Source: Ischnura elegans (lineage: Eukaryota > Arthropoda > Insecta > Odonata > Coenagrionidae). Taken from it: a stretch of DNA of 64,000 nucleotides. A program made the translations under genes and the position numbers. Shown piece by piece: positions 47,314 to 58,937 of the stretch. The stretch is taken from the NCBI RefSeq assembly GCF_921293095.1, contig NC_060253.1, positions 76,359,992 through 76,423,991 on the forward strand, in the 5' to 3' direction. The first letter of the stretch is position 1; every line of letters starts with the position of its first letter. The notes beneath the pieces are model-generated. The model did no database searches. It saw only the letters and a program-made list of their open reading frames with translations, and was not told the origin of the DNA.

Positions 47314-47375
47314 GCTAGGTCTACTAGACTAACTGGCTAACGAGGCTAGGTCTACTTGGCTTACTGGCTAACTAG
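47314..47375. repeat. 31-bp tandem duplication
   Basis: Units 47314-47344 and 47345-47375, both beginning GCTAGGTCTACT, differ at a few positions. Confidence 0.8.
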
Positions 47376-48082
47376 GCCAGAAGTCATTACCGATAAGAAC
47401 TGGATTTATTCAATAAATTTACGGTATTCAATCCATGACTTATCCGCCTACCTATCTTCTCTACCACTATTATTACCAAAAGGTCGAGACGAGGCGTATA
47501 TATTTATTAAGAAAGCCTGAAAAAAATGGACCTGATCCTTTCCGATCAGGGCACGAACCTTTTTATTCCTTTTCGTCCCTCCGGCTCGTTGGGCGATGAG
47601 TATTCTTTCCATTCACCGCATTTGTTCACGCCTAGCGGCTAAAATCCTTATCTTCCCTCCCTTTTACGTTTCGCCCTCCTCTCTCGCTATCTTCTTTTCC
47701 TCCATCTTTCCCATTCCTCTTCGCACTCTCCCGACTTGCGACTCCAACGGTGCGGACGGTTGAGTGTGCGAAGTGGGAAAGAGATAGATAGAGTGAAAGG
47801 TATGGAGAACTGATGACTAACCTTTTTTTATTCTTCTTTTGTGGAGGAAATAAAAATTGAAAAAAAAGTACGCGGAGGGTTAAAAAGAACGGTCGGTTCT
47901 TTGCTTCTTCACGGTGATAACGCTTCCTTTTCCACTTCTTTCTCTTACCATTCCGCCGGATCCGAATCACTAGTCTGGCGGACGCCGGAGATGTCGCCGG
48001 GAGAAGAGGACGGAGTAATTAAATCAGGGGTCAGATCACTGGAGCGGGAAGATGAAAAAAAGTGGGAGTTGGGGATGGTAGG
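47376..48082. other. Purine/pyrimidine-skewed noncoding stretch
   Basis: C/T-rich then G/A-rich sequence. Frames here (47632-47970, 47841-48218) are long because of low complexity. The part at 48015-48060 resembles 52668-52710 (shared GGAGTAATTAAATCA). Confidence 0.4.
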
Positions 48083-49170
48083 GTGTAGTCATGCTGCTAC
48101 TGTTTGGAGGAATGGTGTAAAGATATCTGCAGCAGGCGAGGAGTTAAGAGACAGTAGGGATGCATGTTCATTGTTCATACTTTTAAGTGGTAAAAACTTA
48201 CCTTTTTTATTTGGTTGAGTGAATCTAATGAGATTGCAAAGCTGAGCGATCAATATACATGAGTCTACGGCGAAAATACTAATGGTGTTTTCTATTCGAT
48301 TTCAAAGTATCCAATTGTTTCTTGAGAAAATTAGGTAGCATAGTTTTTCGATGCAATCGAACAAAACAATTTCGACCAGTAAAGGGATACTGAGGTGTTG
48401 GAGAGAAAAAAAGGGGTAAGTATCAGGTAAATTCGGCTTAAGAGAGTGTAGTCATTATGCTACTGGTTGGAAGAATGGTGTAAAGATATCGGACGAGGAC
48501 TACAACTGGCGTTAGGTTAAAAGAGACACAGGAGTGATACATGTATAAACTTTTAAGTGGCACAAATTGTTTTATTTAGTTGAGAAAAAGAGAAAAAATA
48601 TTTTTTGTCGTAATCCCAACACAGATTACCCAACAAGAATTTGTCGCAACCTCGGAGGCTACTCATACTCAAATGAGCATTCTATACATTTACAAGTGAA
48701 TAATCGTCCGTATCGTGCAAATGTAAGAATTTAGCGGACTACTTTTTTAAGTAATACAATCAAAGAAAAACAATATAAAGTGACACGAGCAAATCAACAA
48801 TATAATTTTTAGGCTATTACAGAAATAAACTTTTTTAACATTACGCTATTTGTATGGTGCATTAAATTACATTAATTTCGTATCAATTTATAAACTAAGA
48901 GAAGATCCAATGAGATTTCGAAATTAGGCGATCAAAATACTTAAGTCTACAACGAAACTACTAATGATGTTTTCTACGCGCATGGGACCATGCCTACGCG
49001 ATTTCCAAGAACGTGGTTTTCAAGGCTCAGTTGTTTCTTGAGAAAATTAGTTAGCGTAATTTTTTGATGCAATTGAAAAAAATAATTTTGAACAGCAAAG
49101 AGTTACTGAGGTGTTGGGGAGTTAAGTTTGGAGCGGTAATTATTAGAAAAATCGGCTTAAACTAGATTGA
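48083..49170 (+). repeat. Diverged tandem duplication (units of 363 and ~725 bp)
   Basis: Unit A (48083-48445) and unit B (48446-49170) both start GTGTAGTCAT. They share GGAATGGTGTAAAGATATC-like, CTTTTAAGTGG, TTTCTTGAGAAAATTAG and ACTGAGGTGTTGG blocks in the same order. Unit B carries about 330 bp extra between 48570 and 48900. A third, weaker start may lie near 49385. Noncoding. Confidence 0.7.
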
Positions 49171-51238
49171 TATATCTCAGGCAGTTATTATGATGGAATA
49201 ATATTGGGAATTGATTGACAATACATTATAACCGATTACCCGGTAAAATGTAGGACGCTGTAAGTAAGGTTGTGGTAAGTTGTAATGGTTGATGACTGTA
49301 GGCGAAAGTTAATGAGTCTCACCGGTGAGTGTGAGATAAACTAATATATTTTCATCAAGTAAGTTATAGCCTATTTAATTTCGTTGAGTAATCAAAATGA
49401 GATTCCAAGGCCATGGGACTTGGAAGAGTTAAGAGGTATCAACGATAAAAACTGATAGTAATGGAAATGTTGGGAGGAAATGAGCTGACTTCATGGATAA
49501 GTTGTAGTTTAATATGTAAGAGGCTTTACGCCGAACTGAAGGGGGAAAATTCGGCGTGGGAAGATCTATACTATTCTGCGCGTAAATGAACCTTAATCAG
49601 TATAGTGCAAATATTTATGTACACTATTGGCTCACCCGGGATTCGAAGCCGGAAGTGCCAGTCAGAATCCAAGCATGCACATTCTTAAAGGTTTCGCTTC
49701 GAAAATAGAATCATCAATTACTAATTGATGGGAAGGGTTGCTAATGGACTTATGACAATAATGGTGTTAATGGGCATTAAAAGAATATCAGCTAATAATT
49801 AGCCAGGGAAATATTAATTTGAGGTGGTTCCTATAAGGCCGAGTGAATGAAGGAAAATGTAATAATAGGTTTAAGAAAAAAATAGATACAGCTTGTGAAT
49901 TACCTTAAAAAATAACTGAATAGACAAACATATCATATAATATATATATCTACATAAATATATTTATTTAATAATATAAAGATAAATATATTTTTTTCAT
50001 TATCGTTGATCAAATCAAAAGACTTAAAGAAGCATGCATTGCAATGCACCATTGCCATGATGCATTTGCTAAATTTGTTGCCTGCCTAAGTTCCTATTGA
50101 ACAGTATTTCATCTGCAGCAGGCTTTTAAACAAAAAATATTAGTTACTAATAATTAATAGGTAATAATTAGTTGCTGATTGACTAATTTTAAATGCTTCC
50201 CCTAAACAAAGACTTGAAATTTGAACATTTTGTTCGCCGTTGTGAAATATGCTGTGCATCTGGTACCTATTCGATACTATGTGTGAATATAAGCTTACCA
50301 GACTGCCTTATGAGAATTCTGATATTTTAAGTACTTTTTATTTTGTCATTTGCCATTAATTTCAGTACTTTTTCTCATTTTTAAGGATCTCTTCCTTGGA
50401 AAAGCGATGACGTCATCATCAGAACATCGGACGCTAAAATTTGCGCTTGGATTTCATCATATGAAGATTTAATTGAATTGCTAATTCGTAATTTTTAATT
50501 CGATGTATAAATCATTGCAAACAAATAAAATTCCTTAGGTGTTGTACATAATATTAAGTATGATTTTCATAGTGAAAATTGGATCAAATCAGTGATATTT
50601 AATCCATGAAATAATTTTAATAAGAAAAACAAATATTTGTTTTATAACATGTATTTATTTTCATACTGCATTTTCCTGTATGTTTGTGCCTTTACCTAGG
50701 CTTCTACCAATCCCGAAATCTTGTAAATAAATGTCCGTGGATAGATTTAGCAAAAAGTGAAAATACTTCGTTGAAGAGAGCTTCTCTTCTTCAAAATATG
50801 ATCTTTCGTTAAAATGGAACCGAATTCAAACGTACCTAATTTCCTCAGAGAAGGCATTTATTTAGCTTTTCCTCAATTTGTAATTAAATGATTTTATTTT
50901 GAGTTGCGGAAGAGCTTAACGCTAAAACTCTTAAAAAATGTACTTTTTATTTGCTATTTACCACGAAGAAATGGTAGGCAAATTAAGTTTCTGCAAATAA
51001 ATAGGTCTTAAGTAACGCTAAGTTAAACAAACGAAAATTATCTACTATGTACCTTTCCAGGTTTTCTGCTTCATATTTATTTTATTTAGCTATTTCTATC
51101 AAAAATAGAGCCTAGACGTCTCGAGGTGTTGGTTACGACGATAGTATTAGTTTATTTACACTAGTAGTAGTTCACAAGATCTTATTTGATTTTTACTCCT
51201 TTTATGACATAACGAAAGCACTTGTATACTTTTATACT
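49171..51238. other. Noncoding AT-rich stretch
   Basis: No gene recognised. Includes a B-box match on the minus strand (GGCTTCGAATCC, 49639-49650) within a short CCGG/CCGG stem, and a CRE-like palindrome GATGACGTCATC at 50406-50417. Confidence 0.4.
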
Positions 51239-51247
51239 TCTTTATTC

Positions 51248-51337
51248 TACCGACCCTGGTTTCGGCAAATAGTGCCATTTTCAGTCTTAATGAAAGGCCT
51301 TGAAAATAGCATTATTTGACAAAACCTGAGTCGGTGG
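51248..51337. repeat. Head-to-head GAAAC motif dyad
   Basis: The minus-strand motif (51259-51284: CTGAAAATGGC ... TGCCGAAAC) and the plus-strand motif (51299-51325: CTTGAAAATAGC ... GACAAAAC) are imperfect inverted copies. Both continue into a GTCGGT(A/G)G end. Confidence 0.6.
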
Positions 51338-51704
51338 AAAAAGCGTGTTAAGAGACAAGCGACTTTCAAAAAATATCAAAGATATCCACCGTACTACGCC
51401 TAAAACTGTGTATTTTATTTTATTCCTTGGTACTGCTTATTGAATTTTTATTTTGATGCAGGAATATGAATGAAATTTCTCGATCGTGCAGTAAGTCAAA
51501 TTATAAATAAAAAAAGCGAGAGAAATCCCAAGATGTGTTTAACGCAGTTCTCCACTCTATTCTCCCATCAGCTCATCTTTTCACTCCTTATTATATCTTC
51601 TCTTGCAGATCCTGCGGGTATTAAGTCATATTAAACGGCTTGAAGAAAAATTGTGTCGTGAAATTTTAGCTCTGGAAAGCTGATGCCAGTATGAACCATG
51701 ATTA

Positions 51705-51726
51705 CTGATGATGTTTAGGCCGAAAC
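51705..51726 (+). repeat. CTGATGATG...GCCGAAAC motif copy
   Basis: CTGATGATGTTTAGGCCGAA then AC, with no inner stem. Same class. Confidence 0.35.
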
Positions 51727-52034
51727 AGAACCATTTTTAAACTACATAAAGTTTGAGGCAAACGCTCCGATTGACCTCGATTTTGCCTTGTTGCCAGATG
51801 CTCTTGACAACTCATGACTTAGAATGCTTTGGCTGCTGGAAATCTCGATTAATCAAAGGCATTTGGCAACAGGGCTAACTCGCGGCAGTAAAGGCGCTTT
51901 CCTCAAAGTCTTCTATTGTTCGAAAAATGTATGTACGTACTTTTTCGACCTAAAAATCATTGAATTGTATTTAACGACTTAGGCGATATCTGGAGAATCG
52001 ATATAATGATAGAGATAAAACAGCCGTTTTATTT

Positions 52035-52140
52035 CCACAGATTTTATATCTCAACTGACCTAAGTTTCGGCAGCATATAATTGATTATGACAGATGTTTA
52101 TAAGTCGAAACGTAGGTAGGTTGAGAAATGATATCTGTGG
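52035..52140. repeat. Palindrome with 37-nt arms ending in CGAAAC
   Basis: Arms 52035-52071 and 52104-52140 are inverted copies, with roughly three quarters of positions matching. Each carries GAAAC at its inner end and CTGTGG at its outer end. About 32 bp lie between them. Confidence 0.7.
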
Positions 52141-52311
52141 GTTTTGATGGAAAAACTTCCCTTGGCTTTTACAACATGGGGAAGGCCCGACCCCCGCTCT
52201 CGACCCGCCAAATTTCCACCCTACTCACCCCACCTCTACATTTCCCCCCACTCTAGTTTGTCTCTAGTTTGTGTGTCTAGTATTCAAGATGATGCACCAA
52301 TTTATTCCTCA

Positions 52312-52339
52312 CAAGAAGATGACGTTAACCGTTGAAACC
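52312..52339 (+). repeat. Stem-GAAACC motif copy
   Basis: CAAGAAGATG, short stem ACG/CGT, TGAAACC, continuing ATGGTCG as in 46605-46632. Confidence 0.4.
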
Positions 52340-52551
52340 ATGGTCGTGCTTTCATAAAAAAATTCTGCGGAAAAGCGTTTACATTTTATTCATCCAAAAT
52401 GTTCAGCAAATTCCAAAATCTTTGGAATTAAAACTACTTTAACGAACAAATTGTTTTATCTTTATCTTGTAATCTAACCAAAATCGGTAATTTTTGTTCC
52501 TACTGGCATCAGTTATCCTGGGTTAAAAGTTCACGACACAATTTTTTTCCA

Positions 52552-54044
52552 CATTATGTAGAAAAAAAGCGAGAGTTATTTCTTATTCTTTAAAATTCTT
52601 ATTTCCTCTTTACATTTCTTTCATCCCGAAAATCGCAGTGAACGCTGCTGATTTACGGAGAGGAAGGAGTAATTAAATCACGGGGGGACACTGGAGTAAG
52701 GAAGCAGGCAAGCGAGGGGAGTGAAAGAGAGGGTACGTCTACATCCCAACCGGAGCGAGGGGGAAATACGAGTGTGGAATGGCTGTGAGAGAGAGTGAAC
52801 GGTGGAGATGAAGTAGAGAGGGTATGTGTGTGAAGAGCTTTAAGCGTTTCATTTACCTTCAATTTTTATTTTTCCTTTTATTCAAGAGTTTTTAAATAAT
52901 TTTTTATACATTTTTTGAATGGGTACTTAGAAGGAACTTGAGTATTCTTTCTCTTTCTCTCTGAAAAGTTGTCAATGCTAAAAAATGGTCGCATAGAGAT
53001 TTAATTTCGCAGTAATTGTTGACTTTTACGTGGTCAAGATAAAATACTGTCGTCTAAATTGTAAGATATTTGGTTTCATTAAGAGGATAGATTTGTCATT
53101 TAATGTGTCTTGGCACATAAGTTTTGTCTTTCAGTGGAAGTCTTATAATAGGAAAAAAAAATATGACGAAAATCTTTATTTTGAAATGTTGAGCTATGAA
53201 AAAGATTTTAGCTCTTAATTTTCATAGCGACTTATCCGTTGCAAAAGTATGTATTCCACTCATAATAATAGGTTACATAAGACATTTTATTTCGTAGGCA
53301 ACGAATATAGAATATCGAAAATGAGTCCATTGATTGGCTACAGATGGAACTCGGTTCATGATCAATGGAACCGTTCAGCTTCGCGTAAAATGATTATGTT
53401 TTTGGCATTTTTTTTTCAAATTATCGCGAATTGAGAAGGTAATAACTCTTAAGTATCCATCTGTCCCCTAGGCATCTTAGTTTTATTTCAGGTTTTAAAT
53501 TTCCGAAATACTTCGGATAAATGGGCAGCCGTTTATTTCAGGTTAATTCTAAATTTACTGGTCCCAATGCGTCCCGATCAACCATAATGCACGCAAAATG
53601 TTTGCACGAAAAGAGATAAAGTTCTTTTTCCTGCCTCAAATCGTCCTTCAAAGCAAAATTGTTAAGATTCACAGGTTATACAAAGATAAATAAGGTTTAA
53701 TATCATTTAACAAGGGTCTCTTCAAGCTCGATTCATAGAATTAGGTCACGGATAAGTACCGCTAATATTCTGGATATGGTTTGGACTTATTAGGATTGGG
53801 AATCATTGGGTAGGTACATAAACCGATATATCGTAATTAATCATAAAAATACCCTGATGTTCGATCGGTACTCTCATAGACGTAGGGGAAATACTTGAAG
53901 CTTTGAGGCATCAAAATTAAACACAAAATCATATAAATAATTTTTTCTCTAAAATAATTAAAAAAAAAAGAGATGTTTTATGGCATATCTTAATAACGAG
54001 GATAGATAGTCTATGAAGAATAGTAAACTATACCGATTAACAAG
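52552..54044. other. Noncoding stretch
   Basis: No gene recognised. A purine-rich block at 52655-52820 creates artificial open frames. Confidence 0.4.
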
Positions 54045-54298
54045 ACTATGACAGATTGTCGTCCGGGACTAAATAATCTTTTTCTTGGTTCTACAAAAGG
54101 CATTTCCTGGAGAAGTTCACCATGATATTTCTAGTGAAGACGATAAGCGATTCGTGGCATACAATATGAGTGAGGGAGCAGATCAGACTTGGGCCACATC
54201 TAGTTGCTCTGTAACCATTTATCGAGGGTTAAATATAATATGTTGAAAGTTCCATAGAATCGGTAAATGCTGTCATTAAATGTTGATATAAAGTAATT
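54045..54298 (+). repeat. Local duplicate of about 255 bp, copy 1
   Basis: Matches 55450-55716 in direct orientation (shared TTCTAGTGAAGA, CTTGGGCCACATCT, ATCATTAAATGT-like blocks). About 80% by eye. Noncoding. Confidence 0.7.
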
Positions 54299-55449
54299 GC
54301 CATTCCCATAACATAGAGGGTACCGGTGTTGATAGAATATACAAGCGAGAATACCAAGTCGTAGGCTCAAAAATATACCGATCTTCATTCAATTATTAGA
54401 TAGATTATAAAAACAAACAAAATACACCGAAATATGCGTACCACGTACCCATAGGTCGAACCTTTCCTTCCCCTGAAAAATCGTTAGCTATTTATTGGAA
54501 ATCCGGCTAAAACATTGTTTTCTTTATTTGGAGCATTATTTTAATGTAGGCATTTTAGTATCTGGTGTACGACCTAGTGCATCTCCTTCGAGCTGAATTC
54601 CCAGCAGCTCTTCCGTAGATTCTAGTTCCATGGATCAAGAGGTTAGTTGCCGCTGTGATCCGCTTAGGGATTTCCCGCCGGTTTCATTTTCGATTAGTCC
54701 GTCGTGTCTCTTCCGACTGCTCTTCACTTGTCCTCAGTTTCCATGGAGACGTCCGCGAGGAATGGGTGTATTATGTGTGACTTTTATCTCCCCATTCATC
54801 ATCGCCAAACAGGTCTACCGCAGTGCAGCTACAACAAAGACCCAGGCTTAGAAAAGATCCTCCTGTCATGGGTGGAATTAGTTTGCCGCTCTAAGAAACT
54901 CGTCCTTATTGCGATTGCGATACATAAAATAAACTATTTTAAGTCTTAATTCTGTGAAGGATTTCATCAGATTCAATGCATACATTTTTTCTCCATTTTG
55001 ATTTAATAATCTCCGTAAAAACTGTATAATAACTGTTTGAGTGAGGTTATTCATAATTTATTATCACGATCATTTATTCTTATCACCGCGATTTTTTGTA
55101 ATCGCCGTTTTACATCCGAATGAGGGTAAATAACTTAAAAATGAGTGGCGATATTTTGCTAACTAAGTTTCTCAATATTAGTGACTAATTCAGAGTTTTG
55201 TTAGATATAAATCGCTATGAATATTTTGGCAATGAATGTAATCCTCAAAACAATAAAATTGGGGCAGCAAGTTAAATCTTAGCAAGCAAATAAAATTAAT
55301 GAAATAAGTGTAGCTTTTATTACACCGGATTAAAATTAGTCACCTATAAATATATCCGCACCGGATCGCGTGAGGGGATTTCGACGGATCAGCGAACCAC
55401 TGAATTACCCGGCATTATTTCTTAGCCGCAGTAATTCAGGGAAGAACAT
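54299..55449. other. Noncoding stretch between duplicates
   Basis: Nothing recognised. Confidence 0.4.
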
Positions 55450-55716
55450 ATCTGATCATGCAGATATTGACGTCCAGGACCAAGTTTTCTTTTTTCTTGC
55501 TTCTGTGAAAGGGATTTGCTGGAGAACTTCATTACGAGGTTTCTAGTGAAGATGATAGGCGATACGTAGCATACAATTTGTATTATTCTGAGGGTGAGCA
55601 GAGTAGACTTGGGCCACATCTCGTTGCACTCTAACCATGTATCGAAAGTTAAATATGGAATATTGAAAATTCCACAGCATCGGGTAATGCTATCATTAAA
55701 TGTGGATTACAGTAAA
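55450..55716 (+). repeat. Local duplicate of about 255 bp, copy 2
   Basis: Partner of 54045-54298, about 1.4 kb downstream, same strand. Confidence 0.7.
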
Positions 55717-56196
55717 AGAGGGAATGATGTGTAAAAAGCGTACAGACTGCATATTTATTAAGATATTCTGCTTCATAAACCACCAAAATAACTAAAAAAT
55801 AGTTTTAGTATACTTCATTTTGACAGTCATATGCGGCATTCAAGCTAAAAATCTTCCTTTTCACCTTTTTAACAGCACAATCAAAAATTGGTTTCAAAAT
55901 TTCATGGCGTTAAGCAGATTGAATTTTCTGCCCTTTGCGTAAAGCTAACTAATTGAGCCCTTAAACATGAAAGCATATTGATAATATCTATTTTTACTTA
56001 TTTCAAAATCTCGATCATAATAGTAATTTTTTAAATCTAAAGCTCATATTTAAAAAGTTCCAGAGCGAAGTTCAATCACCAGGTACCAAAAAAACACTTA
56101 ACTTGAAGATACTACAATAATACGTGGGCAGAAGGTACCTACGGCTTCATTTGATCAAATAGCACAAAGCTGAGCCTGTACCGCTTCTATACATAA
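55717..56196. other. Noncoding AT-rich stretch
   Basis: Nothing recognised up to the Helitron end. Confidence 0.4.
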
Positions 56197-58211
56197 CTAG
56201 CTGACCCGGCGAACTTCGTACCGCCTAACAATCAATGAACTTACAGTACCAAAATTGCTTGTCAGAAAGACATTTTCTTTATTGAATCTACATAGGGTGA
56301 ATCGGAGCACGTTTACGCGGATTTTTTTCAACAAATTTTCTTACGTTTTAGCTTAAGAAATTTTGGGCATTGTGGTTTAATAAAGCAGTTCATGAAATAA
56401 AAATTATACGCATTCAGTTGTTGGCTATTTGCGTTATTAGCTGTAAAAAAATGTTTTTAGGTCCAAGTCTGTTGCATACACTTGGCCCATTCAGGGGGCA
56501 GGTTGACACGACCCCAGACCGACGCTTGACTGATGCTCAAAATCGTGCAAGAAAAGCCCCTATGAAGCAGCATTCGTATTAAATGACTTAAGGCGCGCCA
56601 GTTTTAGTATCTCTGTTTGGAAAAAATGCACTGCGTAAACGTACTGCATGCGTAAACGCACCACGGTGAGCCCTACACATTCGGGTTTAATGTCTTGCGT
56701 CAAGCACCTTCTGAGAAACAACAGTTTTTGTTTTGTTATCAGGCGCAAGATGAAGCGGATGAAGCTAAATAAATATAGCGAAGCAAAGAAGTGACGCAGC
56801 GAGGGGAGGTTTTGGGGGATAAACCCCACCCAAGAGCTTAGAGAATTTTTTTATGAAAGATTTTGTTATTAATATTAGGGGGACGGATGACTAACAAACA
56901 AAACATATTTAACTATTCACACAGCCACAAAACCCACTATTTTGAACCATTTATCTTAAAAAAATGTCTGGGGGAAGTGCCCCCACACTTCCCGCTTACC
57001 TTAGCGAGTTTTCTATACCCTACAGACCCGTGGTAATAGCTGCGCCCAAAACCCCCTATCCTAGCTACGCACTTGAAGCGAAGGAAGAAATACAGAGGAT
57101 GGTTTATCGACTCGTGAACATAGCACGCTAAATTGACCATTAGAAAATCATGGGTTTTCATTAGCACATGAGCACAAACAACAAAAAAACTGAAAGAATG
57201 ACCATGCAATTTTTTAATCGTTATGACGAATGCAACACGAATTGTAAATTGAATACGTTTAAGCTCAAAAGGGCATATGAGTTGAGATCATGGAATCTAC
57301 GGAATGAGGACTTCCTAACCTTTGAATTTTCCTTTGAGTAAAGTTGCGTGAACCACATTCATCACCAATTTTTTTAATGATCAAACACGTTCCGTTGGAT
57401 AGTTATGGTTGGTTTAGGCTTCGAAAGATCATGAGCACAGAAACTATATTTTTCTGTAAATCGTGCCTTGGTAAGCCAGGTACGTCCAAGGACTTAAAAT
57501 ATTCAGATAGATAGTTGGTGATTTCGTCTTCGTTTGTTACACATTTAAAAGATTCGAATCCATGCAGAGTACGAACTATTTGAATTTACCTCGTTTTAGT
57601 CATCCACATCTTCGTTCTTGCTCGCTAAATCAACCATCTTTGATTCTTTTGGTGATCAATCATATTCTGGAACTCTTTGTTGATGAACTCACTGAAACTA
57701 ATTTGCAATCATTCCAAGGAAATGAGTTAAAACTACTCGATTCCTCGACAGGAACACGGACATTACCGTTTGTCAACAATTGCTTGGAGATTTGTTTACA
57801 AACACGGTAGTGAAGTGTCAACTCGAGCTGGGCCACGGCTGGGCTTACAATCAGCTCAAATTAAATTTAAAAAATGTAATTTCGATTTAATTAATATTTT
57901 GAATATATTTAGTAATTAAAATGTTATATTGTTACTAAATTCAGTTATTAAAGTGGTAAAAACAAAACAAATTATTTAATTTGTAGTTTTGACCGACTTA
58001 TCAATTGTTGTGTTACTATAACTCCTAAAAGCATGTCCATAGGAAAGAGATGAATTTTTTTTGGTGAAATTATCCTTTTTTTAATGGCCTATATGTTAAC
58101 CCCGCCTGAGACGAATCCAAAGAACCAAATCTCATTGAAATCGGTGCAGCCGTTCTCGAGTTATAAGTGTTCTAACTAACACGATTTTCGACTTTCTTTT
58201 ATATATATAGA
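56197..58211 (-). mobile_element. Helitron (2015 bp), degraded
   Basis: On the minus strand the element begins TCTATATATATAAAAG at 58211 and ends in CTAG at 56197. A short GC hairpin (GGCG...CGCC, 56208-56225) lies 11 bp before the end. It sits between a host A and a host T. Starting with TC, ending with CTRR after a hairpin, inserting into AT and making no target duplication are the defining Helitron features. The subterminal AACGGCTGCACCGAT-type sequence near 58150 is familiar from arthropod Helitrons. Inside is a decayed helicase C-terminus (56937-57830). The Rep (HUH) domain is absent, so the copy is non-autonomous. Confidence 0.82.
56937..57830 (-). pseudogene. Helitron Pif1-like helicase C-terminus, pseudogene
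   Basis: On the minus strand, ordered blocks of the Helitron helicase can be read in changing frames. These are KNEDVDD (about 57620), NEDEITNYLSEYFKSLDVPGLP and RSLNQP...LSNGT..IIKKIGDE (57540-57340), KIQRLGS...DSMISTHMP (57320-57270), then KRIQFTIRVAFVITIKKLHGHSFS (57250-57185). The last corresponds to the helicase motif usually written KAQGQS, here changed to KLHGHS. The open frame 56937-57209 continues with residues matching the 'FSHGQLYVACSR' region only loosely. At least three stops or frameshifts are present. The ATPase Walker motifs and the Rep domain are missing. Confidence 0.75.
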
Positions 58212-58672
58212 TTATTGTTTCTCAGTGAATACAGCTGATACTAAGAAAATGCCATATATAATAAAAATTAAAAATGTTATTCCTAACTTTCTGCATTGAT
58301 GAATAAATAAGTATTTTTTATAATAAATGAGATCATATGGAAATCTCGTGACACCCTCAAAAGTGAGGAAAAAGCTACCGTAGACCCAGATGACCGCACT
58401 TCCGAGAATCACTGGCTTTGGTTACCTCGAAGTTTGGTGCCATTGCGGGTGAAAACTCACGAGCGTCCCAATATGCTAATTTGTTTTGAGCTGCCCTCTG
58501 AATTTTTGGAACTGGTGAATTCACCTGTCGCATTCGCATGACGTGGATGATGATGTATTTCATCAAAGAGAAAGAACATCCAAGCTGAGGTGACAACTTG
58601 AGGACTAAGGAGGTTCTGGAATGAACAAACGATTACATGCAAAAAGTAATTGCTTTCTTTGTTAAAAATTGA
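58212..58672. other. Noncoding spacer
   Basis: Short overlapping minus-strand frames, no known motif. Confidence 0.4.
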
Positions 58673-58937
58673 TGTTAAAAATATTTCTTGGAGTGCAGGT
58701 CAACGTATATAATGCAAAATAGTTATAAATTTTAAACCATCATCAGGGCTAAGAAAGAAAAAACAGTAGAGTAACATATATTTATGTAAAAATATTGTAT
58801 ATCTTTCTTATCTTTGTATTTTATATTGTTCTTATGTTTTTTCTTTCATAGCCCTGATGATGGTTTAAAAAAAAACGTTGGCTATAACTTTTTTGCATAA
58901 CATACGTTGACCTACACTCCAAGAAATATTTATAACA
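58673..58937. mobile_element. Palindromic 265-bp repeat element
   Basis: Arms of roughly 90-100 bp (58673-58765 and 58833-58937) are inverted copies. They run inward from TATTTCTTGGAGT ends through GTCAACGTAT and AACCATCATCAGGGCT to a CTTTCTT-rich centre. The whole could fold into one long hairpin. CCCTGATGATGG and AACGTTGG in the arms tie it to the recurring GAAAC-type motifs. No coding capacity; no clear target duplication. Confidence 0.75.

Larger units (their letters stand above)
51644..52551. repeat. Inverted repeat of ~53 bp enclosing 900 bp
   Basis: 51644-51696 reappears inverted at 52496-52551 (about 80% by eye; shared AATTGTGTCGTGAA and CTGATGCCAGTA). The interior holds a motif copy (51705-51726), the dyad 52035-52140 and another copy (52312-52339), but no transposase. 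Confidence 0.65.

Noticed and set aside
47632..48218. Overlapping frames of 112 and 125 codons
   Set aside because: Low-complexity purine/pyrimidine tracts on both strands, no motif.
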